This document shows, in pieces, positions 7,839-15,476 of a stretch of DNA of 26,776 nucleotides. The notes beneath the pieces are model-generated. The model did not search any database, was not told the origin of the DNA, and saw only the letters and a list, made by a program, of their open reading frames with translations. Within the stretch, counting starts at the first letter, position 1, and every line of letters begins with the position of its first letter. Both the position numbers and the translations under genes were made by a program. The stretch spans positions 1 through 26,776 of the forward strand of contig NZ_FZOB01000018.1 of assembly GCF_900188395.1 (NCBI RefSeq), in the 5' to 3' direction. Origin of the DNA: Desulfurobacterium atlanticum. Lineage in GTDB: Bacteria; Aquificota; Aquificia; Desulfurobacteriales; Desulfurobacteriaceae.

Positions 7839-8444
7839 GTGGGCTATGATATTTATATTTCTCAAAAACCGATAGATGGCAGAGAGATTGTTTCTATAGA
7901 TGGAATGGAAGTTGTTAAGCCTGTTCAGATTCATAGTTCCATAGTTGTATTTGCCGGTAGAAGGTATCAAGAAGGAAAAAAAGGGGATGCAATAGTTACA
8001 GACTCAAAAAACTTGTGGGTGGGAGTTTTGACGGCAGATTGTTATTCTATTTTCATTATTGCAGAAAGGATGGTGGCTGCTGTTCATGCTGGGTGGCGTG
8101 GAACACTTAAGGGTATAACGTTTAAAACCATCAAATATATTCAGACATTTTCCGAAGTAGAGAAAGTGGTTGTAGGACCTGGTATATGCAGGAATTGTTA
8201 TGAGGTTGGTTATGATGTTTTTAAACTTTTCCCCCGAACCGTGCAAAGTAAAATTTTTACCAGAAAATCGGATGAAAAATTTCTCCTTGATTTAAAAGAG
8301 GCAAATATGATTCAGATTCGTTCTGCAGGAGTTAAGGTTGTTGAAGATTTAAATTTCTGCACAGTTTGCAATAATGACAGGTTTTACTCTTACAGGAAAG
8401 AGGTGACAGATAAACGTATTCTTTCGGCTATAAGGTTAATTTAA
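7839..8444 (+). CDS. pgeF: PgeF/YfiH family (multicopper-oxidoreductase-like, laccase domain) protein
   Basis: This 201-residue protein shows the PgeF/YfiH/LACC1 hallmarks: TADCYSI, AAVHAGWRGTLKGI, GPGICRNCYEVG and a final CTVCNNDRFYSYR. The Cys and His residues in the first three motifs form the metal/active site of the family. Known members remove L-Ser-containing errors from peptidoglycan precursors (PgeF) or act as purine nucleoside phosphorylases (LACC1-like). The start is a GTG at 7839, three bases after the previous stop. At about 200 residues it is somewhat shorter than typical members (about 240-250), mostly at the N-terminus. The stop codon lies within the target-site duplication of the repeat element downstream. 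Confidence 0.9.
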   Translation: MGYDIYISQKPIDGREIVSIDGMEVVKPVQIHSSIVVFAGRRYQEGKKGDAIVTDSKNLWVGVLTADCYSIFIIAERMVAAVHAGWRGTLKGITFKTIKYIQTFSEVEKVVVGPGICRNCYEVGYDVFKLFPRTVQSKIFTRKSDEKFLLDLKEANMIQIRSAGVKVVEDLNFCTVCNNDRFYSYRKEVTDKRILSAIRLI

Positions 8445-8447
8445 GGT
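8438..8447. repeat. Left copy of a 10-bp target-site duplication
   Basis: AATTTAAGGT at 8438-8447 is repeated exactly at 8593-8602, immediately outside both ends of the 145-bp inverted-repeat element. The left copy includes the TAA stop of pgeF. Confidence 0.7.
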
Positions 8448-8592
8448 GAGGCCGTTTGAAAAATGGCTATGAACTTTAAGAGATCCTTCGGGCTTTACCC
8501 TCAGGATGACTTTCTTCGTCATTCTGAGGCTGCTTTGCAGCCGAAGAATCTCAATACCTTTTAGAAACAAATGAGAATTTTCAAACACTCTC
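8448..8592. mobile_element. 145-bp MITE-like palindromic element
   Basis: The element has 15-bp terminal inverted repeats that match at 12 of 15 positions (left GAGGCCGTTTGAAAA at 8448-8462; right arm 8578-8592, reverse complement GAGAGTGTTTGAAAA). It is flanked by an exact 10-bp direct repeat. Inside is a long imperfect hairpin, 8480-8552, starting GAGATCCTTCGG and ending CCGAAGAATCTC, with GAYCATTCTGAG-type central arms (8501-8510 with 8518-8527). It encodes no protein. These features define a non-autonomous transposable element of the MITE type; any active transposase would be elsewhere. The pgeF frame is intact because the target duplication restores its stop. Confidence 0.75.
8480..8552. 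repeat. Long hairpin repeat, GAGAT...CTTCGG...TCATTCTGAG family
   Basis: The left arm 8480-8510 pairs with the right arm 8518-8552 around the loop TTTCTTC. The right arm has extra bases forming a small nested hairpin (GGCTGC TTT GCAGCC, 8528-8542). Repeats carrying TCATTCTGAG and GAAGAATCTC are known to me as common dispersed palindromes in several bacterial genomes. In RNA it would form a stable structure and may stop or process pgeF transcripts. Confidence 0.7.
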
Positions 8593-8602
8593 AATTTAAG
8601 GT
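8593..8602. repeat. Right copy of the 10-bp target-site duplication
   Basis: AATTTAAGGT, identical to 8438-8447, directly abuts the right inverted repeat of the element. Confidence 0.7.
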
Positions 8603-8662
8603 TGTATTATTCTTTTTTCTTCCTTACAATTTTACCGTTAAACTGTTCTGTTAGAGGTAGGT

Positions 8663-9826
8663 ATGAATTCTGTTTTAAGAAATATGAAACCGTATCCAAT
8701 GGATGAACTTGTAAAAGCTAAAGAGCTTTTAAAGAAAGACGGGAAAAAAATTTACGATTTTGGAACAGGAGATCCTAAAGAGCCGACAGCACCTTTTATA
8801 AGGGAAGCTGTGAAAACCGCAATTCCTGAAGTGTCACAGTATCCTACTGTAAAGGGTAGAAAAGATTTAAGGGAAGCTATATCTTCCTGGTTTAAAAGGA
8901 GATTTGATGTTGAGCTTGACAGTGAAAAGGAGATAATTCCGTCAGCAGGTTCAAAGGAGGCGATATTTCACTTTCCTCTTGTTTTTATAGATGCTGATTC
9001 GGATAAGAAAAGGGTGATTTTTGGAACTCCTGCTTATCCTGTGTATGAAAGGGGAACTCTTTTCGCCCAGGGTATTCCTACTTCTTATACTTTAAAATAT
9101 GAGGAAGGGTTTCTTCTTCGTCTTGATAAAATGCCTGAAGAGATTTTAAAAGAGACGAAAATTGTATGGCTTAACTATCCTCACAATCCCACAGGTGCAA
9201 CGGCTCCACTTTCATACTTTGAAGATATGTACCAGATATGTAGAGAGTATGACATAATAATGTGCTCTGATGAATGTTACACTGAAATATATTTTGAAGA
9301 AAAACCGCCCTCTGCTTTGCAGGTGGGGAAGGAAAATGTGGTTGTTTTTCATTCTCTTTCAAAGAGAAGCGGAATGACAGGTTATAGAAGTGGTTTTGTC
9401 GCAGGGGATAGCAGGATTATTCAGGAGTATTTACGTTTTCGCTCCTCTTTCGGAGTTGGTTCTCCTGACTTTATTCAGGTAGGAGCAAGAGAAGCATGGA
9501 AAGATGAAAGTCATGTGGAGGAGAGACGTCTTATTTTCAGAAAGAAGAAAGAGATATTTGAAAAGTTTTTTAAAGAGGAAGGGTTTGAGTTTCTTGATGT
9601 GAAGGCTTCGTTTTACTTTTGGGTGAAGGTGCCTTTTGGTTTAACTTCAAAGGATTATGCGTTTCATCTGCTAAAATACGGTATAGTTGTGTCACCGGGA
9701 GAGTTTTTTGGTTCTGGTGGTGAAGGATTTTTTAGAATTGCTCTTGTTCCTTCTGTTGATGAGTGTGAAGAGGCTGTTAGTGTATGGAGAGAAGCGAACA
9801 GAGAAATTGCGAGGAGAAGAAGTTGA
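8663..9826 (+). CDS. dapC: PLP-dependent aminotransferase, N-succinyldiaminopimelate aminotransferase (DapC) type
   Basis: This 387-residue fold-type I class I/II aminotransferase carries the PLP lysine Lys234 in SLSKRSGMTGYRSGF, and NYPHNPTGA and SDECYTEIYF bind the cofactor. The N-terminal MKPYPMDELVKAK and the SQYPTVKGRKDLREAI and SAGSKEAIFHF blocks resemble DapC of the succinylase lysine/DAP pathway. LL-DAP aminotransferase or a general aspartate/alanine aminotransferase remains possible. ATG 8663 has AGAGGT upstream. It is the first gene of dapC-exbD-tsaE-eno; the stop TGA overlaps the TTG start of exbD. Confidence 0.88.
   Translation: MNSVLRNMKPYPMDELVKAKELLKKDGKKIYDFGTGDPKEPTAPFIREAVKTAIPEVSQYPTVKGRKDLREAISSWFKRRFDVELDSEKEIIPSAGSKEAIFHFPLVFIDADSDKKRVIFGTPAYPVYERGTLFAQGIPTSYTLKYEEGFLLRLDKMPEEILKETKIVWLNYPHNPTGATAPLSYFEDMYQICREYDIIMCSDECYTEIYFEEKPPSALQVGKENVVVFHSLSKRSGMTGYRSGFVAGDSRIIQEYLRFRSSFGVGSPDFIQVGAREAWKDESHVEERRLIFRKKKEIFEKFFKEEGFEFLDVKASFYFWVKVPFGLTSKDYAFHLLKYGIVVSPGEFFGSGGEGFFRIALVPSVDECEEAVSVWREANREIARRRS
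9811..9816 (+). promoter_or_regulatory. Ribosome binding site that decides the exbD start
   Basis: GAGGAG with a 6-nt spacer before TTG 9823. It sits inside the dapC coding sequence, consistent with coupled translation. Confidence 0.6.
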
Positions 9827-10217
9827 ATTTAAGAAGTTCCCGCAGGAAGCCTATTGTTCAGATTATACTTTCTCCGATTCTTGACCTTACCTTAATGCTT
9901 GTGATTTTTCTCGCTGTAAGCACTGAGTTTATGTCAGGTGGTGAAATTAAGATAAGGGTGCCTAAAGGTGGTGCTCCTATAAATTATAGAGAGAGCAGAA
10001 ATGTTAACAAAATTCTTATAGATAAATGGGGAAAAATATTTTTTAAAGGGAAGACCTATACCGATATTTCCAGAGTATTACCTCTTCTTGATAGAAATGC
10101 CCGTGTTTATGTTAGAGCTGACAGAGAAACACCTTATATGTATGTCTTTCAGGTAATAGATGGTTTGCGAAAAGGCGGGATAACAGCTATTTCTCTTGTA
10201 GGAGAAAGGACAGGAAA

Positions 10218-10221
<4 letters not shown>
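9823..10221 (+). CDS. ExbD/TolR family biopolymer transport protein
   Basis: This 132-residue protein has a short cytoplasmic basic N-terminus (RSSRRK), a single membrane helix (about 10-35) and a periplasmic domain with an IKIRVPKGG strand and VYVRADRETPYMYVFQVID. The helix contains the aspartate expected for proton conduction (SPILDLTLMLVIFLAVS). This matches ExbD/TolR, the stator partner of ExbB/TolQ that drives TonB or TolA. No exbB/tolQ, tonB or tolA is nearby in this window, which is unusual. The frame is open from an ATG at 9784 deep inside dapC; TTG 9823 has GAGGAG and overlaps the dapC stop as TTGA, so I choose it. Confidence 0.87.
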
Positions 10222-11970
<1,749 letters not shown>

Positions 11971-11980
11971 CTGAAGTTGT

Positions 11981-12014
11981 GGCAGGGTTATCTCCCTGCC
12001 TTTCTTTTTTTCTT
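11981..12014. terminator. Strong terminator after eno, shared with the leftward 54-residue ORF
   Basis: A perfect 7-bp stem (GGCAGGG 11981-11987 with CCCTGCC 11994-12000) is followed by a long T-rich run from 12001. It terminates eno. The TAA of the convergent 54-residue ORF lies in its loop, so it may also serve transcripts from the right, though no T run is present in that direction. Confidence 0.85.
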
Positions 12015-12152
12015 CTGAATCAGTTTCTGTCCATGGTTTATTAGCATGTGAATGGTTTTTCTGTTCTTTTTGTAAAAAACAAGAAGGTCCCTTGCAAGAA
12101 GTATTACCGAGAAAATTTGAAGTGTCTTCTTTAGTTTTACAGTTTTACGCAT
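11988..12152 (-). CDS. Small basic protein (54 residues) coupled to sbcC, unknown function
   Basis: The ATG at 12152 overlaps the sbcC stop by 8 bp, and the frame runs for 54 codons to TAA in the eno terminator loop. The product starts MRKTVKLKKTLQIFSVILLA, is strongly basic and ends KKKRKAGR. A moderately hydrophobic stretch (about 11-27) could be an amphipathic or short membrane helix. I recognise no family. The overlap with sbcC and the complete use of the gap up to the terminator argue for a real gene, but chance cannot be excluded at this length. Confidence 0.45.
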   Translation of the reverse strand: MRKTVKLKKTLQIFSVILLARDLLVFYKKNRKTIHMLINHGQKLIQKKKRKAGR

Positions 12153-14889
12153 ATTCACCTTCTGTAAAAGTTATTTTTGAACCTGTTGCAGTTTTTTCAA
12201 CTTTAATAATTTTATCACCTGCTACTTCAAGTTCAGGGTCGTGAGTTACTATTATCATCTGAGGTATTTTTCCTTTAAGTTCCATTAAGATATTAGCAAG
12301 TTCCCTTTTTCTTTCTTCATCAAGGTGGATTGTAGGTTCATCAAGAATAAGCAACTCAAAGGCTGACATGAATTTTCGTGCCAGGGCAAAGCGAAGAGCA
12401 AGGGCAAAGGCGACTTTCTGGCCTCCTGAAAGCTGGTCAAGGGTTATACTGCCTCTGTTTGCTGTTCCAAATTTAACAGTTAAATCTTCTTCTATACCTA
12501 TTTCATTAAACTCAAAATTAAACTCTTCAAATAGAGTTTTACATATTTTTGAAATTTCAGGGAGCAATTGTTCTCTTAGTTTTACTATAAAGCCTGTGGC
12601 AGGATTAAAACCGTCTGCGATTTCTTTAATGATGTCATGAGTGCTTTTTAGAGCTTTTATTTTTTCAACAGTTTTTTCTATATGTTTTATCTCTTCTTCT
12701 ATCTCTTTTAGTTGTTTCTCTTTCTGGATTACTGCTCCTTTTTTGCGGTTGTGTTCACTTTTCAGTTTTTCTGTTCTTGATTCAATTTCTGCTAAGCTGT
12801 TTTTTACAGTTTCGTGGTGTTTGCTGTTGTAACCTACCTTTTCTATCTCTTTTTCAGTAAATCTTAACTTTGCAAGCGTATTTTTAAGTTCTTCGTTAAG
12901 TTCTTTTATTTCTTTTTTTATTTTATCTTCCCTTTTTATCTCTGTTTCCATCTTTGTAGCAGTTTTTTCAAGTGCTTCAAGGTTGTTTATCTCACTTTTA
13001 AGCTCTGTTGCAGTTGAGATATTTATTGAGTAGGTGTCTTTTGTTCTTTTAATTTCACTGTGAATTGTGGAAATTACTTTCTCAATTTCCTCTTTCCTTT
13101 TTAAAAGTAGCCTGATATCTGCTTTTTTTAAATTTTCTTTCTCTCGTTCAATCTCCTCTTTAAGTTGTTTTAAATACTCCTTTTCCTTTGATATTTCTGT
13201 TTCAAGAGTTGTCTTTTCTGTTTTCAGTTTTTCATATCTATTTTTGATATCAAGATATTCATTTTCGGAAAAGCCGATTTTCTCTATTTCGGTTCTAAGT
13301 TCTTCAACACTTTTTTCTTCTGACTTTAAATCTTCTTCAAGAGATTTTATCTTTTCAGAAATGGTCAGGCTTTCCTTTATCTTTTCATCAATCATTTTAA
13401 GTCTCTCTTTTGCTTTTTCAATCTTTTCCTTTATCTCAACCAGTTTCCTTTTGTTTTCTTTTATGAAATTTTCAGATTCTTTGAGTAACTCTTCCTTTCG
13501 TTCAGGTGATAGGGGGGTTTCACATATTGGACAGACGGGTTTATTTGAGTTTTGTAGTTTTTCTATTCTTTCTTTATGCTCTTTCAGTTTTTCCTTTAGA
13601 GAAAGTCCTGAATCTCTTAATTGCTGAATTAGTTCTTCCGTTTCATTTTTCTCTTTTTCAAGAGAAGTTATATCCGAGCAGCTGAGTTTTTTCAGTTTTT
13701 CTTTTAGGATTTCTGCTCTTTTAGTGTGAAGCAACAATTTCTGCTTTAGATTGCTGTATTTCTCTTTTTTCTCTTCTAAAATTTTAATTTTCTCTTCAAG
13801 TTTTTTAGTGCTGTTCTCTTCCTCTCCTGTTATTTTCTGATAGCTACTGAGTTTTTCTTTTAAAAGTTTTTCCCTGTTTTTTATCTCTTCTGATAGTTTT
13901 TCTATTTTTCTCTCTGTTTTTCTGTAATTTTCTATCTCAATGGAAATATTCTGCAACTTTTGATTTTCTGTTTTTAACACCTGAACTTTTTCATCTATCT
14001 TTTTAAGTGCTGGAAGTAAACTTAGTTTCTCTTTTATTTCTGGAAGCTCTTTTTTAAGTATTTCAATGCTTTTTAGCTCCTTTTCTTTCGTTTTTAAATT
14101 TTTTTCAAGTCTTTCTATTTGAGAAATCAGCAACGCTTTTTCTCTGTTTAGAGATTTAACTTTAATTTTCTTTTTTTCAAATTCCTGAAACAGGAGCTGT
14201 TGCTCTTTTAAAAGCTTTTCAAGGTTTTCTATTTTTTCTACTTCCTCTTTTATAGTTTTCTTTAAATGGACTATCTCATTTTTTAGGTTTTCCTTCTTTT
14301 CCTTCAACTTTTCCAGCTGTTCGATGTGATACTCATATTTCTTAAGTTCTGCTTTTATTCTGTTCAGGAAAGTCTTTATAACCTCGTTTTTTTCTTTTAT
14401 CTCTTCCAGACCAAATAATCGGTTTAGAATTTCTCTTCTTGCTTTCGGTGTGCCTTCAAGGAAAGTTACAAGCTCTCCCTGCGGAACGTAGATGGTATTT
14501 CTAAAAGTTTCAGGATTTAATCCGACACTTTCTCTTAAGTACTCTTCAGATACTTTTACTCCTTTTGCTACCAGTTTACCGTTTTTTCTGATTTCCACCT
14601 GCTGAGAGCCTTTAGGTGTTAATTTTCTCTCTATTGTATAGATATGGTTGTTCATTACAAAGTCTATTGAGAGAGTGGCAGAAGTGCTGTTTCTGTTTAT
14701 AAGGTTAATAAGATTTTTCTTTCCAAAGACAATGTCTTCCCCAAATAGGGAGAAAAATATTCCCCTTAAAATACTTGTTTTCCCGGACGCATTTTCACCT
14801 ATTATTACGTAGGATGTGTCTGAAAAGTTTATCGTTGTATCTGTGTGAGAAAGGAAGTTTTTTAGGGAAAGGTTTCTTAATCTGAGCAT
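12145..14889 (-). CDS. sbcC: SbcC/Rad50 family SMC-like DNA repair ATPase
   Basis: This 914-residue protein has the split ABC ATPase of Rad50/SbcC. The N-terminal Walker A is GENASGKTS (about 32-40). A very long Glu/Lys-rich coiled coil is broken by a zinc hook, Cys453-Pro-Ile-Cys456. The C-terminal signature motif is LDQLSGGQKVAFALALRFAL, followed by Walker B LLILDEPTIHLDEE and the His switch VTHDPEL. With the nuclease SbcD/Mre11 it processes double-strand ends and hairpins. No sbcD lies beside it in this window. The length is closer to archaeal Rad50 than to E. coli SbcC. GGAGA precedes the ATG. Confidence 0.95.
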   Translation of the reverse strand: MLRLRNLSLKNFLSHTDTTINFSDTSYVIIGENASGKTSILRGIFFSLFGEDIVFGKKNLINLINRNSTSATLSIDFVMNNHIYTIERKLTPKGSQQVEIRKNGKLVAKGVKVSEEYLRESVGLNPETFRNTIYVPQGELVTFLEGTPKARREILNRLFGLEEIKEKNEVIKTFLNRIKAELKKYEYHIEQLEKLKEKKENLKNEIVHLKKTIKEEVEKIENLEKLLKEQQLLFQEFEKKKIKVKSLNREKALLISQIERLEKNLKTKEKELKSIEILKKELPEIKEKLSLLPALKKIDEKVQVLKTENQKLQNISIEIENYRKTERKIEKLSEEIKNREKLLKEKLSSYQKITGEEENSTKKLEEKIKILEEKKEKYSNLKQKLLLHTKRAEILKEKLKKLSCSDITSLEKEKNETEELIQQLRDSGLSLKEKLKEHKERIEKLQNSNKPVCPICETPLSPERKEELLKESENFIKENKRKLVEIKEKIEKAKERLKMIDEKIKESLTISEKIKSLEEDLKSEEKSVEELRTEIEKIGFSENEYLDIKNRYEKLKTEKTTLETEISKEKEYLKQLKEEIEREKENLKKADIRLLLKRKEEIEKVISTIHSEIKRTKDTYSINISTATELKSEINNLEALEKTATKMETEIKREDKIKKEIKELNEELKNTLAKLRFTEKEIEKVGYNSKHHETVKNSLAEIESRTEKLKSEHNRKKGAVIQKEKQLKEIEEEIKHIEKTVEKIKALKSTHDIIKEIADGFNPATGFIVKLREQLLPEISKICKTLFEEFNFEFNEIGIEEDLTVKFGTANRGSITLDQLSGGQKVAFALALRFALARKFMSAFELLILDEPTIHLDEERKRELANILMELKGKIPQMIIVTHDPELEVAGDKIIKVEKTATGSKITFTEGEYA

Positions 14890-14905
14890 CTTTTCTCCAG
14901 AAATT

Positions 14906-14928
14906 TAGGGTGGCTTTTTGCCACCCTA
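14906..14928. terminator. Perfect stem-loop between infC and sbcC
   Basis: A 9-bp stem (14906-14914 with 14920-14928) has a 5-base loop, TTTTT on the plus strand. There is no good T run after it in the leftward direction, so it may only attenuate or process the infC-sbcC transcript. Confidence 0.45.
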
Positions 14929-14936
14929 TCTAAAGA

Positions 14937-15464
14937 TTACTTTTTATCTCTTTTAGGGGCAAGAATCATAAACATATCTCTGCCTTCTTTCTTGGGCTTC
15001 CTTTCTATCTCACCTATATCTTCAACAGCTTTGTATATTTTATCAAGCTGGGCATAGCCAAGTTCAAGATGTGCCTGTTCCCTTCCTCTAAACATAATAA
15101 CGACTTTTACTTTGTTTCCTTTTTCAAGGAAACGCCTTGCCTGTTTTATCCTTACATTTATGTCGTGTTCGTCGGTTCTTGGTCTTAGCTTAATCTCTTT
15201 CACTTCAATAACTTTCTGTTTCTTTTTTGCTTCCTGGGCCTTTTTCTGCTGCTGATACTTGTACTTTCCGTAGTCCATAATTCTGCAGACAGGTGGGTTT
15301 GCGTTTGGGGCAACTTCTACAAGGTCAAGTCCGTGCTCTTTAGCAAGCTGAAGAGCTTTTAAAGTTGGCATAGCACCAAGCTTCTCTCCGTCAGGTCCGA
15401 TGACAAGAACCTCTTTTGCCCTTATAGCTTCATTAACCCTTGTTTTTTCTACTTTCTTACTTAT
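14937..15464 (-). CDS. infC: Translation initiation factor IF-3, probable ATA start
   Basis: This protein of about 175 residues has the IF3 N-domain (RVNEAIRAKEVLVIGPDGEKLG, PNANPPVCRIMDYGKYKY), a lysine-rich linker and the C-domain (EIKLRPRTDEHDINVRIKQA, KVKVVIMFRGRE). IF3 blocks premature 50S joining and checks the start codon. The frame is open to a TTG at 15479 overlapping the thrS stop, but that TTG has no ribosome binding site. AAGGAGGG (15469-15476) lies just downstream and is spaced 5 nt from ATA at 15464. IF3 genes often use AUU/AUC/AUA starts for autoregulation, so ATA is the likely start. Using the TTG would add five residues. rpmI and rplT, the usual partners, do not follow. Confidence 0.95.
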   Translation of the reverse strand: MSKKVEKTRVNEAIRAKEVLVIGPDGEKLGAMPTLKALQLAKEHGLDLVEVAPNANPPVCRIMDYGKYKYQQQKKAQEAKKKQKVIEVKEIKLRPRTDEHDINVRIKQARRFLEKGNKVKVVIMFRGREQAHLELGYAQLDKIYKAVEDIGEIERKPKKEGRDMFMILAPKRDKK

Positions 15465-15468
15465 GACT

Positions 15469-15476
15469 CCCTCCTT
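15469..15476 (-). promoter_or_regulatory. Ribosome binding site that points to an ATA start for infC
   Basis: AAGGAGGG on the minus strand, followed by GAGTC and ATA. The only conventional start upstream, TTG 15479, abuts this site and cannot be served by it. Confidence 0.6.

Noticed and set aside
8480-8552. Reading the GAGAT...ATCTC hairpin as a simple terminator of pgeF
   Set aside because: It lacks a T tract, and the flanking inverted and direct repeats show that it is part of an inserted element, though it may still affect transcription.
13067-13627. Plus-strand frame of 186 codons inside sbcC
   Set aside because: Its Ser/Phe-rich product is the reverse-strand shadow of the Lys/Glu coiled coil; same for the frames at 12368-12640 and 12641-12832.
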